The notes: generated by a model from the letters alone, not told the origin. Shown: positions 6,616-15,310, numbered from the stretch's first letter. The stretch is 64,000 nt of DNA from Emiliania huxleyi CCMP1516 (GCF_000372725.1 NW_005202427.1:486995-550994); one strand, 5' to 3'. Translations and numbers: made by a program.

Positions 6616-9393
6616 ATGGCGGGCGGCGACATCCACGCCGCGGCGCTCCAGGGCGACATCGCCGCGGTCCGCGAGCTGATCGACAAACGGGACGACCGGA
6701 TGGAGGCGGGCGGCTACACTCCGCTCGGGCTCGCGGTCTCTGCCGGGCACGTGGAGATCGTGCGGCTGCTGCTGCGCGAGACGGTGACCGTCGATGCGGC
6801 TGACGACGAGGGCGTCACTGCGCTGATGCACGCGGCGATGCACGGGTACGGCGCGCTCGTCGATCTCCTGCTCCTGCACGGCGCGTCGCCGCTCAAGACC
6901 CGGAACGACGGCGAGAGCGCGCACACGCTCGCTGCGCTGTATGGCCGTCCCGCCGCGCTGGGAGCCTTCTTCCGCGCGAACGGCGCGCTCGTCGAGACTC
7001 CGAACGCGCTCGGGCGCACGCCGCTGCACAACGCCGTCACTCTCCGCCACCTGATCACCATCAAGTACCTGATCGGCGCGGACCACCCTACCTCCAGAGT
7101 ATCGAATCCAGTGTGGGTTCAGTCCCGTGGGTGGTGCGGTATTAGGCGCGTGGCGGGCCGACCCCACCGTCGAGGACAGAGAAGGCAACTCTCCGCTGCA
7201 CCTCTGCCGAGGGCCCGTCGAGGCGCTCGTCCTGCTGCTGCACGGAAGCGCCTCCCGCCCCTCCCTCGCCGCATCCAACCTGGCCGGCCGCACCCCACCC
7301 GAGGAGGCTGCGGCGGCGGTGCGCGCTCCACCGCACCACCCACGGAGAGCCAAACCCTCACTGGGTTCGACACTCGGGAGGTATGGTACTAGGGCGCGTC
7401 GAGCGGGGTGGTGGCGGCGATGCGGGAGGCGAGCAAGGGGGAGGGGTCGGGCGCCTGGCTCAACAGCCAGAACGTCGACACACGCCTCCTCTCCTTCCTC
7501 GCCGGCTCCCCGCTCCGCACGCCTCCGAAGCAGCTGCCCGACGGCCCCTGGTTCGGGCAGGTCCGGCCCGCGCTCGTCGTGCAGAGCCTCGTGCCCTACT
7601 GCTGGGGCCTTACCCTCGCCTACTCGCTGCCAGCGGGCGCCGCCCTCCTCGTCGGCGCGCCCCCCTACCCTACCTCCAGAGTGGTCGAATCCGGTGTGGG
7701 TTCAGCTCCGTGGGTGGTGCGGTAGGCGCGCCCCTCCTCGCGGGCTGGTGGAGCCGACTCGTGCGGAACGACCGCTGCCGCGCCGGGGCAGAAGGGCTGC
7801 TGCAGGGCTGCCCCGAGCTGCGCCACTTGCTCGGCCTCTCCGACTCCTCCTCCTCGCCGAACGGGGGGAGGCTCGACCTGTGCGCGCTCTACCGCACCAC
7901 CCACGGAGCTGAACCCTCGCCGGGTTCGAGACTTTGGGAGGTATGGGACTAGGCGCGCCCCCCTCGGCCTCGTCCTTGCCATCCTCTTCCTGATGGCGAC
8001 GCAGGCGCTCCTCGTGACCCCGCTGCTGCTGCCGCAGAGGCCGCTGCTCTCCCTCGCATCCTATGCCGCACAGGCCCTCCTCGTCTACAACTACGTCCAC
8101 GCCGTCTCGACGCCGCCCGCGATGCTGCCCGGCGCCAAGCCGGACTACCCTACCTCCAGAGTCTCGAATCCAGTGTGGGTTCAGTCCCGTGGGTGGTGCG
8201 GGACTAGGCGCCGATGCGGAGTCCGCCGCCGCGTACTGGTCTGCCCTCGAGGTGCCTCTCCCCTACCCCCCACGGTACCTGAACCCACCCTCCCCTACCT
8301 CACGGTACCCAAACCCACCCTCCCCTACCTCGGTATCCGAACCCACCCTCCCCTACCTCACGGTACCCGAACCCACGCCTCGTACTGGCCTCTCCCCTCG
8401 AGGTTAATTCGCGGCTAATTGACTGCGAATCAGCTGCTAGTTCACTGTGTGCTACCTCACTTCTCTCGTTCGAGGCTAATTGGCCGCTAACTCGCTGCGA
8501 ATCAGCTGCTAATCCAAGTGCTGGTTCTCTCTCTGCCCTCTCCAGGCCCTCCCCCCGAACGCGGGCTTCCCCACCGACTTTTGCGAGCGGTCCGAGCGGA
8601 GGAAGGTCGCGCGCGCGCGCTACTCCCCGATGTGCGCAGGGATGGTGCACGTGATGGACCATGACTGCGTCTGGAAATAAGAATACATAATAATCATAGG
8701 TGCGGCGGGATGGTGCACGTGATGGACCATGACTGTGACCAGCGTCTCTTCACACCTCTAGCTGTAAACAGGTGCGGCGGGATGGTGCACGTGATGGACC
8801 ATGACTGCGTCTGGATCGGGACGGTCGTCTGCGAGTCGAACCACCCCGCTTTCGTCGGCTTCCTCCTCGCCGCGGTGGCCGCAATCTGCCTCCACCTCGC
8901 CTGCCTCGCTACGGTGCAGCCGCGCGTGGTGAGGCTGTTGCGCAATACTCGTACTGATAGGAAGTCAGAATCCGAGCAGGTGCAGCCGGACGTGATTCTG
9001 TTGTTGCGCAGCTTGCTCTCGGGGACGCCAGCCACGTTCGAGGCGAGGAGAGGGAGGAGGAGGAGAGGGGAGGAGGAGGAGAGGAGGGAGGAGGAGGAGA
9101 GGGAGGGAGGGGGAGAGGGAGGGAGGAGGAGAGGGAGGAGGGGGAGAGGGAGGAGGAGAGGGGTCGCGAGAAGAGGAGGGAGGAGGGGGAGAGGGAGGAG
9201 GAGGAGAGGGGTCGAGAAGAGAAGGGAGGACAGCCATCCTCATCCCAGCCCCCCCCCCCCTTCCCCCCCCCTCGAGGCGCGCGTGCTCTGCCTCTCTGCC
9301 GTCCTCTCCTCCCTCCTCCTCCTTGGGGTGCTGCCGCTTCTCATCTTCCACCTCTGGGGCGAGAGATATAGCCGAGATATAGCCGAGATATAG
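6616..9393 (+). CDS. Ankyrin-repeat DHHC-family protein S-acyltransferase
   Basis: Predicted membrane palmitoyltransferase of the ankyrin-DHHC group (HIP14/Akr1-like), which transfers acyl chains to protein cysteines. Exons with consistent phases: 6616-7075, 7146-7318, 7393-7654, 7726-7885, 7953-8131, 8208-8251, 8546-8631, 8772-9042, 9277-9393. Ankyrin repeats come first (GGYTPLGLAVSAGHVEIVRL, EGVTALMHAAMHGYGALVDL, LGRTPLHNAV), then hydrophobic segments (GLVLAILFLMATQALLV), then the catalytic-region motif MDHDCVWIGTVVCESNHPAF. The usual DHHC is DHDC: the catalytic Cys is kept, the second His is Asp, and the zinc-binding Cys/His set is degenerate. TM segments follow (FVGFLLAAVAAICLHLACL; LLLLGVLPLLIFHLW). 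The last exon is duplicated downstream, so the true C-terminus is uncertain. Five introns are introner copies. Confidence 0.8.
7076..7145 (+). mobile_element. Introner copy 1 (intron 1 of DHHC gene)
   Basis: 70-nt GC-AG intron, orientation A (CCTACCTCCAGAGTATCGAA ... GTGGTGCGGTATTAG). GGCGCG is duplicated at 7075-7080 and 7145-7150. Removal gives LIGA|WRADPTVEDREG in frame. Confidence 0.85.
7319..7392 (+). mobile_element. Introner copy 2 (intron 2 of DHHC gene)
   Basis: 74-nt GT-AG intron, orientation B (ACCGCACCACCCACGGAG ... GGGTTCGACACTCGGGAGG, end GGTACTAG). G[T/G]GCGCG is repeated at both edges. Removal gives EEAAAA|GASSGVV in frame. Confidence 0.85.
7655..7725 (+). mobile_element. Introner copy 3 (intron 3 of DHHC gene)
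   Basis: 71-nt GC-AG intron, orientation A. GGCGCGCCCC is present at both edges (7654-7664 and 7725-7734), a clean target-site duplication. Removal gives ALLVG|APLLAGWW in frame. Confidence 0.85.
7886..7952 (+). mobile_element. Introner copy 4 (intron 4 of DHHC gene)
   Basis: 67-nt GC-AG intron, orientation B (TACCGCACCACCCACGGAG ... GGTATGGGACTAG). GCGCGC[T/C]C is repeated at both edges. Removal gives DLCA|RAPLGLVL in frame. Confidence 0.85.
8132..8207 (+). mobile_element. Introner copy 5 (intron 5 of DHHC gene)
   Basis: 76-nt GC-AG intron, orientation A (end GTGGTGCGGGACTAG). GGCGCC is duplicated at both edges. Removal gives MLPG|ADAESAAAYW in frame. Confidence 0.85.
8252..8545 (+). repeat. 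Composite repeat-filled intron 6 of DHHC gene
   Basis: 294-nt GT-AG intron. 8262-8385 holds about four units of roughly 28 bp (CCCTACCTCACGGTACCCGA plus ACCCACCCT), which also occur singly in the ankyrin-gene intron 37226-37297. 8400-8520 holds two copies of an AT-richer motif (CTAATTG...GCGAATCAGCTGCTAAT) shared with intron 38001-38068. Confidence 0.75.
8631..8815 (+). repeat. Triplicated 36-45 bp segment encoding the MDHDC motif
   Basis: GGGATGGTGCACGTGATGG followed by ACCATGACTG occurs at about 8638-8667, 8708-8737 and 8780-8809. Copies 2 and 3 are each preceded by AG|GTGCGGC acceptor-like sequence. Copies 1 and 2 lie in intron 8632-8771 if copy 3 is the exon used. Confidence 0.85.
9043..9276 (+). 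repeat. Polypurine intron 8 of DHHC gene
   Basis: 234-nt GC-AG intron of almost pure GAGAGGGAGGAGG-type purine sequence followed by a C-tract. TCGAGGCG is repeated at both edges. Removal joins ATFE|ARVLCLSAVL in frame. Confidence 0.7.
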
Positions 9394-10230
9394 CCGAGAG
9401 ATCGCACCTCTGGGGCGAACCCTTCAAGAGAGAGAGAGAGAGAGAGAGTTAGCCATACCAAACAACTTTAACACTCACACGCGTCATTTGGGGCCTGGAG
9501 CCCTGTTCACGCGCGAGAGAGACGTGCAGCCCATGCAGGGTTCCCAGGTGAGAGCGAATGGCGCGGTTCACCCCTCGCACAACAGATAGCCTTCAGCGTG
9601 ACGGCGAGGGAGTCGATGCCCCAGGAACCCTTTGGGAGCCTTCCTGGAATGTTCCTGTAGGCGCCCCCTTCAACGTCACGACGATGGAGTCGATGCGCTT
9701 CAAGTGAGACACCCCCCCCCCCCCCCCTTCCCCCCCCCTCGAGGCGCGCGTGCTCTGCCTCTCTGCCGTCCTCTCCTCCCTCCTCCTCCTCGGGGTGCTG
9801 CCGCTTCTCATCTTCCACCTCTGGGGCGCGCCCTTCAAGAGAGAGAGAGCTTCTCATAGCTTCTCATAGCTTCTCATCTTCCACCAGAGAGAGAGCTTCT
9901 CATAGCTTCTCATAGCTTCTCATCTTCCACCTCTGGGGCGCACCCTTCAAGAGAGAGAGAGAGAGAGTGGTAGCCATACCAAACAACTCGAACACTCACA
10001 CGTCATTTGGGGCCTGGAGCCCTGTTCACGCGCGCGCGAGACGTGTAGACAGGGTTGCCAGGTGAGAGCGAATGGCGCGGTTCACGCCTCGCACAACAGA
10101 TAGCTTCAGCGTGACGGCGAGGGAGTCGATGCGCCAGGAGCCTTCTTGGAGCCTTCCTGGAATGTTCCTGTAGGCGCCGCCTTCAACGTCACGACGATGG
10201 AGTCGATGCGCTTCAAGTGAGACCCCCCCC
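9277..10230 (+). repeat. Tandem duplication carrying a second last exon of the DHHC gene
   Basis: 9412-9718 and 9934-10228 are about 300-bp near-copies (both contain CTTCCTGGAATGTTCCTGTA and GATGGAGTCGATGCGCTTCA). The transmembrane-exon sequence 9260-9360 is repeated at 9725-9828 with the same CTCGAG|GCG acceptor. Copy 1 ends HLWGERYSRDIAEI-stop (9393). Copy 2 would end HLWGAPFKRERASHSFS-stop (9869). Confidence 0.85.
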
Positions 10231-10243
10231 CCCCCTCCCACTG

Positions 10244-10320
10244 CATGTGCGTGTGCGTGTGCGTGTGCGTGTGCGTGTGCGTGTGCATGTGCATGTGCAT
10301 GTGCATGTGCGTGTGCGTGT
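10244..10320 (+). repeat. GTGTGC/ATGTGC microsatellite
   Basis: Six-base repeat TGTGCG with TGTGCA variants. 10321-10625 after it holds CTCTCGGCT repeats and no supported gene. Confidence 0.9.
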
Positions 10321-10625
10321 CTCTCAGCTCTCTCTCGGCTCTCTCAGCTCTCTCTCGGCTCTCTCGGCGCCTTAAGCGACGCAAACCACTCCCACACCCC
10401 GCCCCGTCCCACTCCCTCACCCCCTGACTCAGTCAATGCCTTAGCGCAAGAGCACTTTGTGCGTAGCTCCGCGAGCAACTGTAGAGCACTGTCGGCCACC
10501 GACTGTGATGAGTGGGTGAGCCTGTGAGTGAGCCCCCATAGCACAGAGTGGTGTAGGCCATTCTCGGTCGAGTAAGAACTGATGTGGAAGCGAGCAGCCT
10601 GCTGCTACGAGCTGCCTCATTCAAC

Positions 10626-10725
10626 NNNNNNNNNNNNNNNNNNNNNNNNNNNNNNNNNNNNNNNNNNNNNNNNNNNNNNNNNNNNNNNNNNNNNNNNNNN
10701 NNNNNNNNNNNNNNNNNNNNNNNNN
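10626..10725. other. Assembly gap (100 N)
   Basis: Exactly 100 N, the conventional unknown-size gap, followed by a G homopolymer. Confidence 0.99.
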
Positions 10726-10735
10726 GGGGGGGGGG

Positions 10736-10937
10736 GGGGGGCATGAGTGACTCGCAACCCACAGACGCCAGAGCGCGCTCGCTCCGCTCTCCGCGCCCGG
10801 CCGTCTCGCTCCACCCTCAGCGCGAATTATATTTATTGAGAGTGGCCCCTTATGCTTATGCCAAGCCCAAGGGTAGGGTACTGTAAGAGCGGCCGCACAC
10901 TGCTCGGTAGACGGTACCCCCCCCCCCCTGCACATCT
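10736..10937 (+). repeat. Dispersed repeat R4 copy 1
   Basis: About 200 bp starting GGGGCATGAGTGACTCGCAA and ending CCCCTGCACATCTAAAG. A second copy lies at 24014-24208. Both copies lie just right of an N gap. Confidence 0.85.
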
Positions 10938-11034
10938 AAAGTTTAATCAGTTTTATGTATATAAGTAGAGGAACGAGTCGAGAGGACAGGGAGGGACGTG
11001 TCGCACGATTTTTTGTTTTTTTTTCTGTTCCAAG

Positions 11035-12954
11035 ATGGCCGCCCAGCGCCTGGAGTGCCCCGTCTGCCTGGAGGTGCAGGACGGGCGGCAGCACCAGTGC
11101 CGGGAGGGCCACGTCTTCTGCGCCTCCTGTGACTCCAGCCTGCGAGCCCCGCGCCTCTGCCCCGAGTGCCGCATGGCTCTCGGACCGCTGAGCCAGGCAA
11201 TCCGAAACAGAAGCCACGAGGAGCGGATCGCGGCGCTGCCGGCGGCGTGTTCGCACTGCGGGCTGGCGACGACGCGCGGCGAAGTCGCCGCCCACGAGCA
11301 AGGCTGCCCGCAGCGGCCGCGCACGTGTCCCGCGGCGGAGGCTGGCTGTGCGTGGTCGGGGCTGCTGGCAGACAAGGCGGCGCACGAGGCGACGTGCCCC
11401 TTCGCCGTGTGCCAGCGCATGATGGCGCCGCTGCGAGCCCAAGTGGCGGCGCAAGGTGCTGAGAACGAGCGGCTGCAAGCCCAGTTGGCGCCGCTGCAAG
11501 CCCAGTTGGCGCCGCTGCAAGCCCAGGTGGCGCCGCTGCAGGCCCAGGTGGCGCCGCTGCAGACCGAGGTGGCGGAACTGCGGGCGGAGAACTCCCTGCT
11601 GCGGTCGCGCGTGGCGGCGCTGGAGGCTGGCGAGGGCGGCGAGGAGGGAGGGCGGCGGGTGCGGCAGCGCGTTGGCGCCGCGCCGCATGACGCGCCTCCG
11701 AGCAATGCGGAGGTGCGGGCGATGGACGTTGCGGCGGCGGCGGCGGTGCTGCGGGCGCACGTGTCGGTCAGCCGCGTTGCTGTTGCGGCGTGCGAGCGCT
11801 TGGCGGAACTGTGCATGGATGAACAGAACGATCATCTGGCGGCGGAGGCGGGCGCGATCGAGGCGGTTGCGGCGGCGATGCAGGCTTACCCGCAGGAGGC
11901 GGAGGTGCAGAGGCATGGCTGCACGACGCTGCGCATCGTGTGCTTCGGCAACGACGCCGCAGGGCTCGCACGCAAGCAGCGCGCAGCAGGCGCGGGCGCG
12001 ATCGAGGCGGTGGCGGCGGCGATGCATGCTCACTTGCAGGTGGCGGGCGTGCAGGAGCATGGCTGCACGACGCTGACCAACGTGTGCTCCGGCGACGACG
12101 CCGCAGGGCGCGCACGCATGCAGCGCGTAGCCGACGCGGGCGCGATCGAGGCGGTGGCGGCGGCGATGCAGGCTCACTTGCAGGTGGCGGGCGTGCAGGA
12201 GCATGGCTGCGGGGCGCTGGGCATCGTTTGCTGCGGCACCGACGCCGCAGGGCTCGCACGCAAGCAGCGCGCAGCAGGCGCGGGCGCGATCGAGGCGGTT
12301 GCGGCGGCGATGCAGGCTCACCCGCAGGTGGCGAGGGTGCAACAGCAAGGCTGTTTGGCGCTGTGCATCGTTTGCTGCGGCACCGACGCCGCAGGGCTCG
12401 CACGCAGCCAGCGCGTAGCCGACGCGGGCGCGATCGAGGCAATAGTGGCTGCGATGCAGGCTCACTCGCTGGTGGCGGGCATGCAGGAGCAAGGCTGCGC
12501 GGCGCTGGCCAACGTGTGCTCTGGCACCGACGCCGCAGGGCGCGCACGCAAGCAGCGCGCAGCAGGCGCGGGCGCGATCGAGGCGGTTGCGGCGGCGCTG
12601 CAGGCTCACCCGCAGGTGGCGAGGGTGCAAGAGCAAGGCTGTTTGGCGCTGCGCATCGTGTGCTGCGGCACCGACGCCGCAGGGCTCGCACGCAGCCAGC
12701 GCGTAGCCGACGCGGGCGCGATCGAGGCAATAGTGGCGGCGATGCAGGCTCACTTGCTGGTGGCGGGCTTGCAGGAGCAAGGCTGCGCGGCGCTGGCCAA
12801 CGTGTGCTCTGGCACCGACGCCGCAGGGCGCGCACGCAAGCAGCGCGCAGCAGGCGCGGGCGCGATCGAGGCGGTGGCGGCGGCGATGCAGGCGCACCCG
12901 CAGGTGGCGAGCGTGCAGGCGCAAGGACAGCGCTTGCGCGATCTGCTTGCCTGA
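11035..12954 (+). CDS. RING/zinc-finger, coiled-coil, ARM-like repeat protein
   Basis: 639 residues, single exon. An N-terminal C3HC4-like RING (CPVCLEVQDGRQHQCREGH, CASC, CPECR; residues about 9-47) is followed by SIAH/TRAF-type Cys-His fingers (CSHCGLATTRGEVAAHEQGC; CPFAVC, to about residue 125). A heptad coiled coil follows, built on repeated LAPLQAQ units (about 140-200). Then eight 48-residue repeats (AGAIEAVAAAMQAHPQ... GCLALRIVCCGTDAAGLAR) of armadillo type run to the end. The predicted role is E3 ubiquitin ligase or scaffold, with RING and fingers for E2/substrate contact and ARM repeats for partner binding. The repeat period in DNA is exactly 144 bp from 11854 on. The ATG at 11035 follows a T-rich leader and has AAGATGG context. 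Confidence 0.8.
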   Translation: MAAQRLECPVCLEVQDGRQHQCREGHVFCASCDSSLRAPRLCPECRMALGPLSQAIRNRSHEERIAALPAACSHCGLATTRGEVAAHEQGCPQRPRTCPAAEAGCAWSGLLADKAAHEATCPFAVCQRMMAPLRAQVAAQGAENERLQAQLAPLQAQLAPLQAQVAPLQAQVAPLQTEVAELRAENSLLRSRVAALEAGEGGEEGGRRVRQRVGAAPHDAPPSNAEVRAMDVAAAAAVLRAHVSVSRVAVAACERLAELCMDEQNDHLAAEAGAIEAVAAAMQAYPQEAEVQRHGCTTLRIVCFGNDAAGLARKQRAAGAGAIEAVAAAMHAHLQVAGVQEHGCTTLTNVCSGDDAAGRARMQRVADAGAIEAVAAAMQAHLQVAGVQEHGCGALGIVCCGTDAAGLARKQRAAGAGAIEAVAAAMQAHPQVARVQQQGCLALCIVCCGTDAAGLARSQRVADAGAIEAIVAAMQAHSLVAGMQEQGCAALANVCSGTDAAGRARKQRAAGAGAIEAVAAALQAHPQVARVQEQGCLALRIVCCGTDAAGLARSQRVADAGAIEAIVAAMQAHLLVAGLQEQGCAALANVCSGTDAAGRARKQRAAGAGAIEAVAAAMQAHPQVASVQAQGQRLRDLLA

Positions 12955-13254
12955 GAGGTTGAGAGGCTGTGGCCCTCTCTCAAAGCCGTTGTAGTTGAGA
13001 GAGCGGCGAGGCTTGAAGGAGCGATCTAGCCGTTTCTCGCTCTCGTGTCCTCCACTCAGGTGATGTGTCCTCGTGTATTCACGTCGTAATGGGTTGAGCT
13101 CCCGAAAGTTGGCGATGATCTTGCATGTCTGCGCAAGCTATTGCATGGCAGCGATGCCGAGCGGTCTCGTGATTGGGTCGTTCGACTCGCCGTGCTTCGG
13201 TAGTCAAGGCACGAGGCTCGAGGGGGTGTGTGGCCTAAGGGCTCTGCTCGCAAG

Positions 13255-13330
13255 CTAGGAGTGTGGTGCTAGCCGTCGCCCACCCTAACCCTTGGGCGTC
13301 TGCTTCTTCCTATCTCTCTCTTCGCAATAT
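13255..13330 (+). repeat. R1 dispersed repeat, right half
   Basis: GTGCTAGCCGTCGCCCACCC ... CTTCCTATCTCTC, matching 14215-14275 and the inverted copy at 54797-54850. Confidence 0.8.
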
Positions 13331-13601
13331 ACCCCCCCACACCGCCGCTGGGGACGACACGCTGTGCGGAATCGGATCGAGCCCATGCACCGGGCAAAGG
13401 ACCTTAGGACGCTGCAGAAGCGGTTGGAGAGGCAGCCGGCGTCTGCCGTCCCAAAACGAGTCCCAGCGCTGGTTGGATATGCGCGTCGGCTCGCCCGAGG
13501 ACTGCTCTGTCGCGACCCTCCCGTCGTGCCGCAGCCTCCGACGAGCTCTGCAACCGAGGAGAGTGAGGGTGCGCCTCCCCTCACTGCTGGCCTGGCTGCG
13601 C

Positions 13602-13790
13602 ACCGCCCCACAAAGCACCCCCTCGAGCATCTCTACAAGTACAAGTGCAAGGGCGACCTTCTCCAACCAAGTCGTCAACGCGCCCGGCGGCTCCGGCAAG
13701 ACTTTAGCCTTGGCCACCCTCCTTGCGGAGCAGGAGGATATCCGCTCTCGGTCGGCAACGATCGTGGCAGCTAGTCGAGGGACTCGGTAG
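13602..13790 (+). pseudogene. Decayed helicase fragment with Walker A
   Basis: One frame reads VVNAPGGSGKTLALATLLAE, a Walker A P-loop in the style of PIF1 or other superfamily 1 helicases; a neighbouring frame contains HPLEHLYKYKCKGD. No full helicase domain follows, and the frame ends at 13790. It is probably a transposon-helicase or gene remnant between dispersed repeats. Confidence 0.35.
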
Positions 13791-13928
13791 TTGTGACCCC
13801 CCTGAGTGAGGACAGGAGAGAGAGAGCTTTTGTGGTTGGTGTATACGCAATAACGGGACAGGGTAGTCGTTCTCTCTAGCTCCCCTTTCTAGCTCTTAGC
13901 ATGAGCTGCGCCCTGTGTCCGACCCCTT

Positions 13929-14277
13929 TTGCGCAGCAACACCTTAACTTTTAGGCCCTCCAAATTCGGGTCGGAGCGTAGCGGAGTGGGCCCCGAGTTT
14001 GAAAAAGGCGACGGACGCTTGCGTCCTATCCTCCAACAACGCCTCCCCGGCGCAGAGGGGCCCCCGGAGGGATGCTCAACCGCTCCACGCCACGCCGCTT
14101 GCGGCGGTCCTATACCTCGAGAACCTCGAGAAAAGAAAGAAAGAAAACGGACCACCCAGGGGAGGGATGGGAGGACGGCACGCCGCCACCACACAGGGAT
14201 TTTAAGGAGAGGGGTGTGATGCGCTAGCCGTCGCCCACCCTTGGGCGTCCGCCTCTTCCTATCTCTCTTCGCAGTCT
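13929..14277 (+). repeat. Composite dispersed repeat (modules a + b + full R1)
   Basis: 13935-14010 matches 2444-2520, 14020-14105 matches 4465-4555, and 14128-14277 is a full R1 element. This is the only place in the window where all three modules are contiguous. Confidence 0.8.
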
Positions 14278-15060
14278 CTCTCCGATTCTCGCTGCAACCT
14301 TCATGCCACCTCGCGGTCGTCCCACTCTCGTCGTTCTTTCCCTTGTCACTTCTTCCTCTGTCGCGTCGCTCTCCTCTGCCTCGTTCTGCGACGACGCCGC
14401 CGCCTGCCGGTCCCTTGTTCTCGCGGCTTCTTGCGCCTTTCGGCGCAGCTCCGCCCTCCTCGCTGCATATCCTGGCCCCTCGAGTCTATCGAGCTCTCCT
14501 CGCGCAAGGACGAGTCTTCTGACGCCCACTGCGATCATTTGCCGCCCAGTCATATCGTTGCTCAGGTCCACTCTCTCTTCGGACACTTGTGCCTTCACGG
14601 ATGATGCCGGCGCTGGGGTCCCCTTCGGGTGCATCGTGACGGCTGACAACGGGATTTCCACTGGTTCGTCCTCCTCGGAGTCATCTTCCCCGGCTTCCTT
14701 CCGCTCGGCTCTACGTTCGGTACGTTCGGCGTGGCTCACCCTCCATGCCGTGAACAGGCGCTTTATCCACTCTATATTCTTCTCTCGTTCCTCTGCCCGT
14801 GCCTTGGTCTTGTCGTTGTTTCGCACCCATGTCTGTGTATGGCAATCGAGGCTGCCTTCCCCACTACCTGTAGTTCACTCGTCACCTCCCCCGCGAGCTC
14901 CCCTCTCTTTCTTTCGGGTATGGGGTCCGTGAGTGCGGGCAGCGTGCAGGCAATCACGGGCGCTATTTTGTCGTACTCCTCTTCGGCGAGCGCTCCGAAT
15001 CTAGACCCTATTGCCTTTAAGGAGGCTGCCCGAGAACCTCGAGAACCAGCTCCGCTGAGA
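14224..15060 (-). CDS. Hypothetical charged coiled-coil protein
   Basis: Two open stretches can be joined: one ending ERKRGELAGEVTSELQ (to about 14868) and one starting TWVRNNDKTKARAEEREKN (from 14832 down). The join is an unusually short 35-nt GT-AG intron (14833-14867). The product is rich in Arg/Glu/Lys with helical segments. The C-terminal 20 residues are read from the R1 dispersed repeat. No domain is recognised and the start is not identified. It could be a transposon-derived gene. Confidence 0.35.
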
Positions 15061-15125
15061 AGGCCGTTATTTCTCGCGGGACACCACGACCGCGACGACG
15101 CCACGACCGACCGACCCCCCCACCT

Positions 15126-15217
15126 CAAAATTCTTTTCAGCCTCAAAATTCTTTTCCTGTGCCAGTGCGCGCCAGTCCCGTGCCTCGTGTCGTACCAATG
15201 CGATAGAATTCTTTTCC
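15126..15217 (+). promoter_or_regulatory. Three AATTCTTTTC motifs upstream of the sulfatase fusion gene
   Basis: AAAATTCTTTTCAG (15127), AAAATTCTTTTCC (15144) and GAATTCTTTTCC (15206) lie 95-185 bp before the ATG at 15311, together with the dispersed GCGCGCCAGTCCCGTGCC motif (15166). Confidence 0.4.
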
Positions 15218-15310
15218 TGGCGTGATACCCCCGTATCGAACGCCGTTTGCACGCCGCGACTACGCCCTTACCACGACGAGGCGGCCTCGCCGCTGGCTTT
15301 TGTGTTATAT

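Noticed and set aside
7886-7952. tRNA-like element (GGGTTCGA resembles a B box)
   Set aside because: No acceptor stem, anticodon arm or A box fits, and the sequence recurs as introns with splice sites.
10936-12924. 662-codon antisense ORF opposite the RING/ARM gene
   Set aside because: Shadow of the 144-bp coding repeat; the plus frame has the RING, fingers and ARM pattern.
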